A stretch of 64,000 nucleotides of DNA from Acidobacteriota bacterium (GCA_947465645.1 CANIBQ010000009.1:33619-97618); one strand, 5' to 3'; numbered from the stretch's first letter, positions 8,752 to 18,597 are shown. The notes: generated from the letters alone by a model not told the origin. Translations and numbers: made by a program.

Positions 8752-10576
8752 CTCAGCGTTTTATCACGACAGCGCCGCGTGCCTGATCGACCACGGCCGG
8801 ATCGTTCACGCCGCCCAGGAGGAGCGCTTCACCCGGAAGAAGCACGACCCGGGGTTCCCGCGGCACGCGGTCCGCTCCTGCCTGGACGCAGCCGGCATCA
8901 CCGTCGGCGACCTGGGGGCGGTTGTCTTCTACGACAAGCCGCTGCTGAAATTCGACCGGCTTCTCGAAACCTATCTCGCGTTCGCGCCGCGCGGCATTCG
9001 CTCGTTCGGCAAGGCGATGGGCGCCTGGACGGGCGAAAAGCTCTTCACCCACGACGTGATCACCCGCGAGTTGAGGGCGCTGATGCCGCCGGGCGCACCG
9101 ACGGCCGTGCCGGAGCTGCTGTTCACGGAGCACCACCAGTCGCACGCCGCGTCGGCGTTCTTTCCCTCGCCCTTCACCCGCGCCGCCGTCCTCTGCGTCG
9201 ATGGCGTGGGCGAATGGGCCACGACCTCCGCCTGGCTCGGCGACGGGAACCAGCTGACGCCACTGTGGGAGCTTCGCTTTCCGCACTCGCTCGGCATGCT
9301 CTATTCCGCCTTCACCTACTACACCGGGTTCAAGGTGAACGCCGGAGAGTACAAGGTGATGGGCCTGGCGCCGTACGGCGAGCCGCGTTACGTGCAGGCG
9401 ATCTACGACCACCTCCTCGACCTGAAAGCCGATGGCACGTTCAGGCTGAATCTGGATTTCTTCAACTACTGCACCGGGCTGACGATGACCAGCGGGCGGT
9501 TTGACGACCTGTTCGGCGGCCCGCCGCGCAAGCCGGAATCGATGCTCGACCAGCGCGCCATGGACCTCGCGCGCTCGGTGCAGGACGTCACCGAAGAAGT
9601 GATGCTCCGTCTCGCGCGCACGCTGCATCGCGACACCGGCGCCGCCGACTGCTGCCTCGCCGGTGGCGTAGCGCTCAACTGCGTGGCGAATGGACGCATC
9701 CTCCGGGAAGGGCCGTACCAGCGTCTCTGGATCCAGCCGGCTGCCGGCGACGCCGGTGGCGCCGTCGGCGCCGCGCTTGCCGCCTGGCACCAGCTCTACG
9801 ACCAGCCGCGCGAGGCAGACGGCGTCCGCGACGCCATGAGCGGCGCGCTCCTCGGGCCCAGCTTCACGACCGACGCTATCCAGGCGTCACTCGCCGGCAT
9901 GGGCGCACCCTTCTTCCGCTTCAGCGAGGACGAACTGTGCCGCGTCGTCGCCGACGAGCTCGCAGATGGAAAGGTCGTGGGCTGGTTCCACGGACCGATG
10001 GAGTTCGGGCCGCGCGCGCTCGGCGGGCGGAGCATCCTGGGGGATCCACGGAGCCCGTCAATGCAGTCGACGATGAACCTGAAGATCAAGCAGCGGGAGT
10101 CGTTCCGTCCGTTTGCTCCCGCCGTGCTTCGCGAGCGCGTGGCGGACTATTTCGAACTCGAGGTCGAGAGCCCGTACATGATGCTGGTCGCTTCGGTTCG
10201 CGAAGAGCTGAGAACACCGGTCTCTCCCGATGCCGGAGACGCGTGGGGACTGGACCTGCTCAACCGGGTGCGTTCCTCGATTCCCGCGGTCACCCACGTC
10301 GATTACTCCGCGCGGGTCCAGACCGTGGACGCCGGGTCGGCACCGAGGTTCCACAAGCTTCTGCGCGCGTTCGAAACCCGCACCGGATGCGCCGTCCTGA
10401 TCAACACCTCGTTCAACGTCCGCGGTGAGCCGATCGTCTGCACCCCCGCTGATGCGTATCGCTGTTTCATGACGACCGAGATGGATACGCTGGTGCTCGA
10501 GGATTGCGTACTTCACAAGGCCGGCCAGCCCACATTCGTCGATCCGCGCGGCCACGAGGCGTTCGAACTTGACTGA
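8678..10576 (+). CDS. Carbamoyltransferase (NodU/CmcH/TobZ/SxtI type)
   Basis: 632 residues. The N-terminal Kae1-like half begins with GISAFYHDSAACL and carries EHHQSHAASAFFPSP (iron-binding His residues), VDGVGEWATT, GEYKVMGLAPYG and LAGGVALNCVANGR. The C-terminal YrdC-like half has GPMEFGPRALGGRSILGDPR and RPFAPAVL. The family transfers carbamoyl from carbamoyl phosphate, via carbamoyl-AMP, to hydroxyls of sugars, antibiotics or toxins. The only usable start is GTG at 8678, because the frame is closed at 8663 and no start occurs between 8678 and the first conserved block. The 5' end therefore overlaps the divergent SGNH-like gene. SxtJ- and SxtK-like genes follow directly. Confidence 0.92.
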   Translation: MISAKTQNATTGSATSAAPRYLLGISAFYHDSAACLIDHGRIVHAAQEERFTRKKHDPGFPRHAVRSCLDAAGITVGDLGAVVFYDKPLLKFDRLLETYLAFAPRGIRSFGKAMGAWTGEKLFTHDVITRELRALMPPGAPTAVPELLFTEHHQSHAASAFFPSPFTRAAVLCVDGVGEWATTSAWLGDGNQLTPLWELRFPHSLGMLYSAFTYYTGFKVNAGEYKVMGLAPYGEPRYVQAIYDHLLDLKADGTFRLNLDFFNYCTGLTMTSGRFDDLFGGPPRKPESMLDQRAMDLARSVQDVTEEVMLRLARTLHRDTGAADCCLAGGVALNCVANGRILREGPYQRLWIQPAAGDAGGAVGAALAAWHQLYDQPREADGVRDAMSGALLGPSFTTDAIQASLAGMGAPFFRFSEDELCRVVADELADGKVVGWFHGPMEFGPRALGGRSILGDPRSPSMQSTMNLKIKQRESFRPFAPAVLRERVADYFELEVESPYMMLVASVREELRTPVSPDAGDAWGLDLLNRVRSSIPAVTHVDYSARVQTVDAGSAPRFHKLLRAFETRTGCAVLINTSFNVRGEPIVCTPADAYRCFMTTEMDTLVLEDCVLHKAGQPTFVDPRGHEAFELD

Positions 10577-10976
10577 CATCGCGGAAGGTCCGGTTCCGCC
10601 AGCGCGGCTTCGGTCGTTTGGCATCGGGCTCGCGGTCGTTGCCGCCATCTGGGGTGCCTGGCCGCTCGTCAGGGGTGCGGGCGGCATTCGCGCAGCCGGC
10701 ATCGCGGTCGGAATCCTGGCGCTGACGACAGCGCTCGCGCGTCCGGGCGCCCTTGCCCCCCTATTCACCGCCTGGATGTGGCTTGGCCGCACCATGGGGC
10801 GCGTCGTGACCCCGATCGTCCTGACGGTGCTCTTCTACGGCATCGTCACGCCAATGGGTATTGTCCGGCGGACGTTCGGCGGTGATCAGATGGGCCGCCG
10901 CTGGGACCCGCGGGCCGACACCTACCGGCAGGCGCGGACGCCGCGTCCGAAGACGCACATGCGGCGCCTATACTGA
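10569..10976 (+). CDS. SxtJ-family membrane protein
   Basis: 135 residues from a TTG that overlaps the carbamoyltransferase stop by 8 bases, implying translational coupling. Three hydrophobic segments (about 15-33, 36-57 and 78-100) precede a basic cytoplasmic tail with RRWDPRADTYR, the recognisable end of the SxtJ family. SxtJ is named for a gene beside the carbamoyltransferase gene sxtI in saxitoxin clusters; its biochemical role is unknown. The conserved company suggests a membrane complex with the carbamoyltransferase and the next small protein. Confidence 0.8.
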   Translation: MTDIAEGPVPPARLRSFGIGLAVVAAIWGAWPLVRGAGGIRAAGIAVGILALTTALARPGALAPLFTAWMWLGRTMGRVVTPIVLTVLFYGIVTPMGIVRRTFGGDQMGRRWDPRADTYRQARTPRPKTHMRRLY

Positions 10977-10985
10977 GGGAACCCG

Positions 10986-11138
10986 ATGCGTACGCTGATC
11001 CTCGAGCTGGTGAGTTTTGCACGCGAGCACAAGAAGCTCTGGATACTTCCGCTCGTCCTCGTGCTGGTGCTGGTCGGCGCGCTGCTCATGTTCGCGCAAA
11101 CCTCCGCGCTGGCGCCGTTCATCTACACGCTGTTCTGA
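10986..11138 (+). CDS. Small DUF5989/SxtK-like single-pass membrane protein
   Basis: 50 residues, ATG at 10986, TGA at 11136-11138. A short amphipathic N-terminus (MRTLILELVSFAREHKKLW) is followed by one transmembrane helix (ILPLVLVLVLVGALLMF) and a short tail ending YTLF. This matches the layout of DUF5989 proteins that follow SxtJ and carbamoyltransferase genes. It starts nine bases after the SxtJ stop. Its 3' end overlaps the converging GGDEF-EAL gene by 16 bases. The function is unknown; a small subunit or stabiliser of the membrane complex is inferred. Confidence 0.8.
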   Translation: MRTLILELVSFAREHKKLWILPLVLVLVLVGALLMFAQTSALAPFIYTLF

Positions 11139-12916
11139 GTTCTGAACTCCACGAACTCGGCGGCCGTCAGCGGGCGGCTGAGGAGATACCCCTGCAGGCG
11201 ATCGCAGCCGCTGCGTTCCAGGAACGCGAGCTGTCGCGGTGTCTCGATACCCTCCGCGGTGACCGCGAGGCCGAGGGCGTGCCCCATCGCGATGATCGCC
11301 TGGGCGAGCGCCCCCGCGCCCTCGTCCCCCTCGATCCCGTGCACGAAGCTCTGATCGATCTTCAGCACGTCCACCGGCAGGCGCTCGAGCCGGCTCAGTG
11401 CCGAATAGCCGGTGCCAAAGTCGTCCACCGCGAGCGTGATCCCGAGCCGCCTGATCTCGTTCAGCACCGCCAGGGTCGATGCGCCCGATCGCATCGCCGT
11501 GCTCTCCGTGATCTCGAGCTCGAGCAGGGACGCTGGAAAGCCGGTTTCCGCGAGATGACGCTGGAGCGTCGGTACCAGGCCTCCCTCGAGCACTTCCACC
11601 CCCGAGATGTTGATCGCCAGGCGCACGTCCGGTGCAAGCCCGTTGCGCTGCCACTCGAGCACCTGGGGAATGGCGACGCCGAGCACGAAGTCGGTGACGG
11701 CTCCGATCATCCCCGCGTCCTCCGCCAGGCGAATCAGGTCCGTCGTGGCCCGGAGCCCACCCTCACGATCGCTCCAGCGGACGAGCGCTTCGATACCGAC
11801 CAGCGTCCGGTCACCGGCGCGGAGCTGTGGCTGGTAGACCACGTGGAGCTCGCGCGCGTCGATGGCGCGCCTCACCGAGCTGAACGCCAGCGGTGCGTCC
11901 GGCTGCGTGCGCTGCATCTCGGGGGCATACCGCTGGGAGGTATTGCGAAACTGTTTCGCATGGAACGCGGCGTCGTCCGCGGCGCGCATCAGCCCGGGCT
12001 GGTGCTGCGCGTCGTCCGGGAAGATGGCGACGCCGAGGCTGCAGGAGACGTTGACCTCGTGATGTTCGAGGACGTGCGGCTCGCGGAGCACGTGCAGCAG
12101 CTTGCGCGCCACCAGCTCGGCGTTCGGCGCGGCGTTCAGGTCGGCCAGGACGATGGCGAACTCGTCGCCGCTCAAGCGGGCCACCGTATCCTGCGCCCGG
12201 GTCACCGACCGGAGTCGCGCGGCGATGGCGATCAACAACAGATCCCCGACGCCGTGGCCCATGCTGTCGTTGACCGCCTTGAACCGATCGACGTCGATGA
12301 AAATCACCGCCACCTGCCGCCCGCTTCTCTGGGCGTTGGCGATCGCCTGGGTCAGGCGATCGGCGAAGAGCTGCCGGTTCGGCAGCTCCGTCAGGGGGTC
12401 GTGATGGGCCAGGTGAAAGAGGACGGCCTGCCGGCGTTCGGTCAGGCGGCGCATGAGGCTGTAACCCGTCCCCAGCCCGATGTACTTCCCCTGCCGGGTG
12501 ACGATGAAGCCGTCAAAGATGTACTTGGTCCCGTCGTCGGCGAGGATCTCGCTCAACTGATCGAGTGGCATCCGCTCGTCGACCGTGAGAGGGGTTGAGT
12601 CCATGACGGCGGTGACCGAGCGGTGCTTCAGCAGGTCGCGACCGAAGGGCCTCGAGAGCGCCTCGAAGAACTTGAACCGGTTGATCAGCCCGACCGGCCG
12701 CCCCTCCTCGTCGACGACCGCGAGCGCATAGAGCTTCGAGTCGGCCGAGAACGCCTCGTACGCCCGAAGCGTCGGGGTCGCTGTGACCAGCGGGTCAACG
12801 TAGGTCGCGAGGCTGCCGAGACTTTCATTGGCCGCACTGAGGTCAGGGTCGGGGCTCGCAGTGGGCGATCCTTCAACCGGGAGGTCGTCCGACGGAACTG
12901 GCACGGCAGGGCCCAT
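11123..12916 (-). CDS. CBS-GGDEF-EAL cyclic-di-GMP signalling protein
   Basis: 597 residues, soluble. The N-terminal 35-150 region resembles a CBS-pair (ALAVVDEEGRPVGLINR, IVTRQGKYIGLGTGYSLM). The GGDEF domain (about 170-325) has FIDVDRFKAVNDSMGHGVGD and the signature RLSGDEF, a variant that can be active. The EAL domain (about 345-590) carries EALVRW, NISG, ELEITES, VDDFGTGYS, LKIDQSF and TAEGIET, so all main phosphodiesterase residues appear present. Prediction: it degrades c-di-GMP, possibly with GTP-regulated or residual cyclase activity, gated by a nucleotide bound at the CBS pair. The gene is single and convergent with the SxtK-like gene. Confidence 0.9.
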   Translation of the reverse strand: MGPAVPVPSDDLPVEGSPTASPDPDLSAANESLGSLATYVDPLVTATPTLRAYEAFSADSKLYALAVVDEEGRPVGLINRFKFFEALSRPFGRDLLKHRSVTAVMDSTPLTVDERMPLDQLSEILADDGTKYIFDGFIVTRQGKYIGLGTGYSLMRRLTERRQAVLFHLAHHDPLTELPNRQLFADRLTQAIANAQRSGRQVAVIFIDVDRFKAVNDSMGHGVGDLLLIAIAARLRSVTRAQDTVARLSGDEFAIVLADLNAAPNAELVARKLLHVLREPHVLEHHEVNVSCSLGVAIFPDDAQHQPGLMRAADDAAFHAKQFRNTSQRYAPEMQRTQPDAPLAFSSVRRAIDARELHVVYQPQLRAGDRTLVGIEALVRWSDREGGLRATTDLIRLAEDAGMIGAVTDFVLGVAIPQVLEWQRNGLAPDVRLAINISGVEVLEGGLVPTLQRHLAETGFPASLLELEITESTAMRSGASTLAVLNEIRRLGITLAVDDFGTGYSALSRLERLPVDVLKIDQSFVHGIEGDEGAGALAQAIIAMGHALGLAVTAEGIETPRQLAFLERSGCDRLQGYLLSRPLTAAEFVEFRTQNSV

Positions 12917-12984
12917 TGATCTTTAGTTTCCCACGAGCGCGGCAGTATAAGAGGCCGGCGTGACAGGTGTGTATCGCAAACGGC

Positions 12985-14175
12985 CTAGGGCACGAGCGGC
13001 GCGAGCGCGGGACCCATTCCCTTGTAGACGAACTTCTGGACCCGTTTCCCCTCGTAGGTCTCGGTGATGAACAGGCTTCCCTTCGAGTCAACCGCGAGGT
13101 TGTGCGCGCCGTAGAACTGCCCTGCCCAGTGGCCCGCACGGCCGAAGGCGCTCACCACTGCCAGCGTATCGCGCCGCACCACGTAGACCTGCTGGTTGGT
13201 CCCATCGGGCACGAAGAGATACGTCTGGGCACGGTCGGTCGAAAAACCGATGTCCCACACCGACCCGCTGCCAAGCGTCTGTTTTGCGAAGAAGGCTTCC
13301 GTGACGAAGGTCCCGTCCTTCTGGAACACCTGGATGCGATCGTTGGTCCGGTCGCACACGTAGACGAGGCCATCGTTGGCGATGCGCACGACGTGGACGA
13401 TGCGGAACTGCGGCGGCGGCGGACCGTTGGGGTCGTAGTTGCTCGGGCGGTTCTCGTTCTGCACGGCACCGCTGAACGGGCTTGGAAGTCGCTCGCCCGC
13501 GCTGGTGAAGTAGCTATCGTCGGGCCTCTTCCCATACGCGCCCCAGTGCCGCTTGTAGGCGCCGGTCGTCGCGTCGAAGACGATGACGCGATGATTCACG
13601 TAGCCGTCGGCGACATAGAGCTCGTTGGCAGTGCGGTCCACCGTCATGTTGGCGGGGCCGCCGAGGTTCTGGGTGTCGTTGCTGCCGGTGTTCCTGCCCT
13701 TGCGGCCGATCTGCAGCAGGAATTTTCCCTGGCGGGTGAACTTCAGGATCTGGGCGTCCTTTTCGCCGCCGCCGCCGATCCAGACGTTGTCATCCGGATC
13801 GACGTAGATGCCGTGCTCGAGGTCGGGCCATTCGTAGCCCTCGCCCGGCCCGCCCCACGAGGACACCACGTTACCCGCGGGATCGAACTCGATCACCGGC
13901 GGCGCGGCGTGCCAGATCGATCGCGTCTCGTTGGGTTGCAGCGTGGCGGGCCGATGCACGATCCAGACGTGATCGCGGGAATCGACCGCGACCCCCGCTC
14001 GAGCGCCAAGAAGCCAGCGGCCGGGCAGCGGCCTGGGCCAGGCCGGATCGACTGCGAACGTGGGTGCCTGGCCGGGACGCTGCGCGACGGGCACCGCCAC
14101 GCTGCCGGCGATCAGGAGCAACGCGACAGTGAATCCGGGGACGGCGAATCTAGCGACGACGGCCACGGCCTCCAC
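12985..14175 (-). CDS. Exported NHL/six-bladed beta-propeller protein
   Basis: 396 residues from a GTG with GGAG about 6 bases upstream. A signal-like hydrophobic start (FAVPGFTVALLLIAGSVAVP) is followed by repeated propeller-blade sequences (GVAVDSRDHVWIV, GIYVDPDDNVWIGG, ELYVADGYVNHRVIVFD, GLVYVCDRTNDRIQVF, NLAVDSKGSLFITE). Such proteins resemble peptidyl-alpha-hydroxyglycine lyase-like and NHL proteins. Many act as binding scaffolds, so enzymatic activity is not assumed. The 5' end overlaps the preceding DUF6152 gene by 26 bases, so the two form an operon and both would be exported. Confidence 0.82.
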   Translation of the reverse strand: MEAVAVVARFAVPGFTVALLLIAGSVAVPVAQRPGQAPTFAVDPAWPRPLPGRWLLGARAGVAVDSRDHVWIVHRPATLQPNETRSIWHAAPPVIEFDPAGNVVSSWGGPGEGYEWPDLEHGIYVDPDDNVWIGGGGEKDAQILKFTRQGKFLLQIGRKGRNTGSNDTQNLGGPANMTVDRTANELYVADGYVNHRVIVFDATTGAYKRHWGAYGKRPDDSYFTSAGERLPSPFSGAVQNENRPSNYDPNGPPPPQFRIVHVVRIANDGLVYVCDRTNDRIQVFQKDGTFVTEAFFAKQTLGSGSVWDIGFSTDRAQTYLFVPDGTNQQVYVVRRDTLAVVSAFGRAGHWAGQFYGAHNLAVDSKGSLFITETYEGKRVQKFVYKGMGPALAPLVP

Positions 14176-14614
14176 CCCAACTCCATCCGTCGGCCGGCCT
14201 GCGGATTTCCTTGAGGTGCATTTTGTACTCGCTCTCGACCCGTCCGGGGCTGCCGGTCACGACGACGACGTCGCCTGGCTGCAGCGTCTCCCTGGTCACG
14301 CCCTGCCCGGTCAGGCGGTTGGGGTTGGCCCACTCGGCCTGGTAGTTCTGCATCCGCCGCTCCGGATCCGGTGCGTTGACGACCAGCATGGCGTGGGGAC
14401 TCTTGAAGAGGAACTCGCGAACCGTGCCTTCGATCGAGACGGACTGGCTCTCGAAGTAGTAAGCCGAAAAGGAGTGATGCGCGTAGGCGGGCACGGCTGC
14501 GGCGATGGTCGCCACGACGAGGGTCAGCAATGTTTTTCGAATGGTGCGGTGAGGGACCTTGCGCTGCCGACCCGGCCGTGGCGGCCGGGGGATGTCCGGG
14601 AAGATCGCGAACAT
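14150..14614 (-). CDS. Exported DUF6152-type (HHS-motif) protein
   Basis: 154 residues from ATG 14614; the frame extends to a GTG at 14764, but the extra 50 residues are polar and proline-rich. A hydrophobic export segment (TLLTLVVATIAAAVPAYA) is followed at once by HHSFSAYYF, the family hallmark. A small beta-rich domain then runs through SIEGTVREF, NPNRLT and LQPGDVVVVTGSPGR. Two relatives lie at 38786 and 62909. The function is unknown. The mature N-terminal histidines after signal cleavage could bind metal, which is inference. It is upstream of and overlapping the beta-propeller gene. The true start is uncertain. Confidence 0.75.
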   Translation of the reverse strand: MFAIFPDIPRPPRPGRQRKVPHRTIRKTLLTLVVATIAAAVPAYAHHSFSAYYFESQSVSIEGTVREFLFKSPHAMLVVNAPDPERRMQNYQAEWANPNRLTGQGVTRETLQPGDVVVVTGSPGRVESEYKMHLKEIRRPADGWSWGGGRGRRR

Positions 14615-15125
14615 GTCCTTCAGGTCTCCCCCGTCCACGTCCCTGACGAGCGCGGGCTTCCTGGGATTCGGCGGCTTGCCGACCGCGTGTTCCTTCGGGG
14701 CGCGCCCCGTGTCGCGGCGGGGCTTGGGCGCGCGGCCGACGGGATCTTTCTCGAGAGACGACACACCCCGATCATGCCACGAGTCACAGATATGGAGCCG
14801 CGCGATCGCATATCGACATCAATGTCGGGTGTAGCGCGATTACCCGGCAGGTGAGGGCGGCTGGCGCTCGATCGCGCTCCGCTCGAGCCCGCTGATCTCC
14901 CATCATTTTCGTGGCGGTCGCAGGGGGCATCCACACGAATGTCGCGTACGCGTGACGGACTGCGGCCTCGGTGCAGGCTCGCGATCGGGAAGAAACACCA
15001 GCCACAGCACGAGTTTTTCGCTCGCGCCGCGATCGCGCCGGGCGCCGCGTTCCGTGGCGTGCTCCTTGCTCAAACGCGTGCATCGGTCACGCACAGCATT
15101 GTGCACAGCGATCACGGAGAAATTG

Positions 15126-18100
15126 ATGATCACAGGGATCAGTGTCGGCGGACGCTTTGCCGCAGCGTGTGCGGCTATCGCAATCATGACGTTCACGACT
15201 GCGTGGGCACAAACCTACCAGGGAGGCATCCGCGGGCAGGTACGCGATCAGCAGGGCGTGATACCTGGAGCGGAGGTCATCCTCGTCAACGAGGATACGA
15301 ACACCACGCGCAGCGCCGTGACCAACGAGGTCGGCGAGTACGCGTTGACCGCGGTGCTGCCCGGCATGTACACCGTGACGGCGTCGCTGCCGGGCTTCAA
15401 GACCGGCGAGCGCAAGGCGCTGCGCATCGGCACGCAGCAGACGGTCGTCGCCGACTTCACCCTGGAGGTCGGCGCGATCAACGAACAGATCGTCGTCACC
15501 GGCGAAGCCGCGATGGTGGAGCGGTCCAGCGCGACGGTCTCCTCCTCACTCGACAAGGACGCGCTCCAGTCGCTGCCGATCTTCGGACGCAACACGTTCT
15601 ACGCGGCGATCTCGACGCCAGGCGTGATTCAGTCCGGCGACCCGCAGTTCGTGCGCTACCAGGATCAGTCCGGGTCGTCGGCCCTGTCGCTGGGCGGCGG
15701 CCCACGCCGCGGCAACGCCTACCTGATCGAAGGCGTGTCGGTGACCGACCTGACCAACCGCGCCACGATTGCCCCCTCGATGGAGGCGGTCGAGGAGTTG
15801 AAAGTCCAGGTCAAGACCTACGAGGCGGACATGGGACGCGCCGCGGGCGGCGTGTTCAACACCACCGCGCGGTCCGGGTCGAATGCGTGGCACGGGGGCG
15901 CGGTGCTGGTGACCAAGCCCGGTCCCACCACCGGCCAGCTCTACTTCGCCAAGAAGGCCGGCATCGAGAACCCGCCGCAGTACTACTACAACTGGGCCGG
16001 GTCGATCGGCGGACCGATCGCGAAGAACCGGACGTTCTTCTGGTTCAGCAAGGATGACTACCAGCAGAAGAGCACGCGCAACAACGTGCTCACCGTGCCG
16101 ACCGCGCTCGAGCGCGCCGGCAACTTTTCACAGACCCTGAGCGGCGGGCGCCCGGTCACGATCTACGACCCGCTGACGACCAGGCCCGACCCCGCCAACC
16201 CGGGGCTGTTCATCCGCGATCCGTTCCCGGGGAACGTCATCCCCGCCGACCGGCTGAGCCCGGTCGCCCTGGCGATGCTGAAAGTGCTGCCCCTGCCCTC
16301 GTCGGGCAAGAACTTCAACGGCAACGCGTCGCTGATCGACGGCCCGCAGGACCAGGAAACCATCAAGGTCGATCACCGGTGGGGTGATCAGCTGACGACC
16401 ACGGGGATGTACGCGCACCAGCACACCAAGGAACCCGGCTCGGCCTTCTACGGCGATTTCGGCTCCGTCGCCGGCGACCCGGGCGCGAGCATGCTGCTTC
16501 GCACGGTGAACTTCTTCGCGCTCAACAACATCCTGGTCCCGAACAACACCACGGTGGTCGCCGTGCGCTACGGCTACAACCGGTTCCTCGACGCGGGCGG
16601 AAATTTCCCGGCCTTCGACGCCAGCTCGCTCGGGCTGCCCGCCAGCTACGTGAACTCGCTGGCGTTCAACACCTTCCCACAGGTGGCAATCAACGGCTAC
16701 GGCGGCACCAACACGTTTGGCAACAACGGGCCCAGCACCAATACCTACCTGACGCAGACCGGCAGCGCGACGGTGTCGAAGCTCGCGGGACACCACACGC
16801 TGAAATTCGGTGGCGAGTACCGCCGCATCGGCGCCGACGTGATGGTCTACGGCCCGGCGGCCGGGACGTTCACGTTCACCCAGGGCTTCACGCAGGGCCC
16901 GAATCCCAACACCGCCAGCGCGGTGGCCGGTGACGCGTTCGCCAGCTACCTGCTTGGCTACCCCAGCACCGGCAGCGTGCAGACGCCGACGCCCGGCAGC
17001 TACCTGCTCGACTACTACGGGGTGTTCGCGCAGGACGAGTACCGCGTGACGTCGGCGCTGACCGTCAACTACGGCCTCCGCTACGAATACGAGAAGGGGC
17101 TGCGCGAGCGCGACAATCACGTCACCGTCGGCTTTGATCGCGAGGCAGCCTTCCCGATCCAGGTGGCAGGCATGAACCTGAAGGGCGGGCTGATGTATGC
17201 CGGCGTTGACGGCAACCCGATCAACCAGGGCAAGCCGCTGAACGGCGTGGCCCCGCGCGGCGGGTTCGCGTGGTCCCTGGGCAGCGCGACGGTGCTCCGC
17301 GGCGGCTACGGATTCTTCTGGTCGCCGATCCAGTACTCCGGCACGGGTGAGTCCGCGATCGGTTCGCGCGGCTACACCTCGTCGACCAGCTTCCTGTCGA
17401 GCACCGATGGCGGGCTGACACCGGCAGGAACGATCTCCAATCCCTTCCCGGCCGGGATCACCCCGCCGCAGGGCAACTCGCTCGGGCTCGCCACGGGAGC
17501 CGGCGGCGTCATCGACTTCATCGACCAGGAGTCGCGCCCGGGCTACGTGCACCAGTTCTCGCTCGACCTGCAGCGCGAGCTTCCCGGCGGCAACGTCGTC
17601 AGTGCCGGCTACATGGGCAGCCGCTCCGAACACCTGAGCGTCGGCGGCACGACCGACGCGACGATCAACATCAACCAGCTCGACCCGCAGTACCTGGCGC
17701 TCGGGTCCGCGCTCCAGCAGCTGGTCCCCAACCCGTTCTTCGGCAACACGGCGTTCGGAAATCTGAGCCGGTCGGCGACGATCGCGCGAGGCCAGCTCCT
17801 GCGGCCGTATCCGCAGTTCGACAACGTGCTCGCGCATAGGGTCACCGAAGCGAGCTCGCGCTACCACGCGATGCTCCTGCGGTGGGACAAGCGCGTGCGC
17901 AACGGCTGGGGGATGGGCGTCAACTACACGATCAGCCGGATGATGGACGGCCAGTTCGGCGAAGGGAACACGTTCTCGAGGGCGCAGGGCGGCGTGCTCA
18001 ACAACTACGACATCGACGCCGAGTACGGCTTGTCGCTGCTGGACGTGCCGCATCGCGTGAACTTCACCGCCACGGTGCTGCTGCCGTTCGGCGAAGGCCG

Positions 18101-18593
18101 CCGGTGGCTCTCATCGGGGTTGGCCGGGGCGATCCTGGGCGGGTGGTCGGTCACGGTCGCTGGCCGGTATCAGAACGGCTTCCCGATCAGCATCTCGCAA
18201 TCGAGCAACAACTCGGGGCTGCTGGGCAGCGGCCAGCGTCCCAACCTGGTGGCCGGCGTGGACCCGGCCACCTCGGGCAGCACGGAGGACCGGCTCGCCC
18301 TCTGGATCAACCCCGCCGCGTTCACCGCCGCGCCGGCCTTCACGCTCGGCAACGCGCCGCGCACGGTTCCAGGCGTGCGAACGCCCGGACAGGCCAACAC
18401 CGACCTGAGCATTCAGAAGGCGCACCGGTTCGGCACCAAGACGCTGTCGATGCGCGCCGACGTGCTGAACCTGTTCGACAACCCGTTGTTCCTCGGCCCG
18501 ATTACCACCTTCGGCACGGCAACGTTCGGGCAGATCACCAGCGTCGGCGGCTACGCCCGCTCGGTGCAGTTCCAGGTTCGACTTGGTTGGTAA
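15126..18593 (+). CDS. TonB-dependent receptor, Oar-like
   Basis: 1155 residues from ATG 15126, preceded by GGAG at 15114-15117. The signal peptide (to about residue 30, TTAWAQ) is followed by the carboxypeptidase-regulatory-like domain (GGIRGQVRDQQGVIPGAEV), a plug (IVVTGEA, NAYLIEGVSVTDLTNR, GGVFNTTARSGSN) and a beta-barrel ending VQFQVRLGW. The aromatic C-terminus fits outer-membrane insertion. No substrate can be assigned. A heptamer repeat follows the stop directly, then the remnant of an exported aminotransferase gene that may once have formed an operon with it. Confidence 0.9.
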   Translation: MITGISVGGRFAAACAAIAIMTFTTAWAQTYQGGIRGQVRDQQGVIPGAEVILVNEDTNTTRSAVTNEVGEYALTAVLPGMYTVTASLPGFKTGERKALRIGTQQTVVADFTLEVGAINEQIVVTGEAAMVERSSATVSSSLDKDALQSLPIFGRNTFYAAISTPGVIQSGDPQFVRYQDQSGSSALSLGGGPRRGNAYLIEGVSVTDLTNRATIAPSMEAVEELKVQVKTYEADMGRAAGGVFNTTARSGSNAWHGGAVLVTKPGPTTGQLYFAKKAGIENPPQYYYNWAGSIGGPIAKNRTFFWFSKDDYQQKSTRNNVLTVPTALERAGNFSQTLSGGRPVTIYDPLTTRPDPANPGLFIRDPFPGNVIPADRLSPVALAMLKVLPLPSSGKNFNGNASLIDGPQDQETIKVDHRWGDQLTTTGMYAHQHTKEPGSAFYGDFGSVAGDPGASMLLRTVNFFALNNILVPNNTTVVAVRYGYNRFLDAGGNFPAFDASSLGLPASYVNSLAFNTFPQVAINGYGGTNTFGNNGPSTNTYLTQTGSATVSKLAGHHTLKFGGEYRRIGADVMVYGPAAGTFTFTQGFTQGPNPNTASAVAGDAFASYLLGYPSTGSVQTPTPGSYLLDYYGVFAQDEYRVTSALTVNYGLRYEYEKGLRERDNHVTVGFDREAAFPIQVAGMNLKGGLMYAGVDGNPINQGKPLNGVAPRGGFAWSLGSATVLRGGYGFFWSPIQYSGTGESAIGSRGYTSSTSFLSSTDGGLTPAGTISNPFPAGITPPQGNSLGLATGAGGVIDFIDQESRPGYVHQFSLDLQRELPGGNVVSAGYMGSRSEHLSVGGTTDATININQLDPQYLALGSALQQLVPNPFFGNTAFGNLSRSATIARGQLLRPYPQFDNVLAHRVTEASSRYHAMLLRWDKRVRNGWGMGVNYTISRMMDGQFGEGNTFSRAQGGVLNNYDIDAEYGLSLLDVPHRVNFTATVLLPFGEGRRWLSSGLAGAILGGWSVTVAGRYQNGFPISISQSSNNSGLLGSGQRPNLVAGVDPATSGSTEDRLALWINPAAFTAAPAFTLGNAPRTVPGVRTPGQANTDLSIQKAHRFGTKTLSMRADVLNLFDNPLFLGPITTFGTATFGQITSVGGYARSVQFQVRLGW

Positions 18594-18597
18594 CAAC

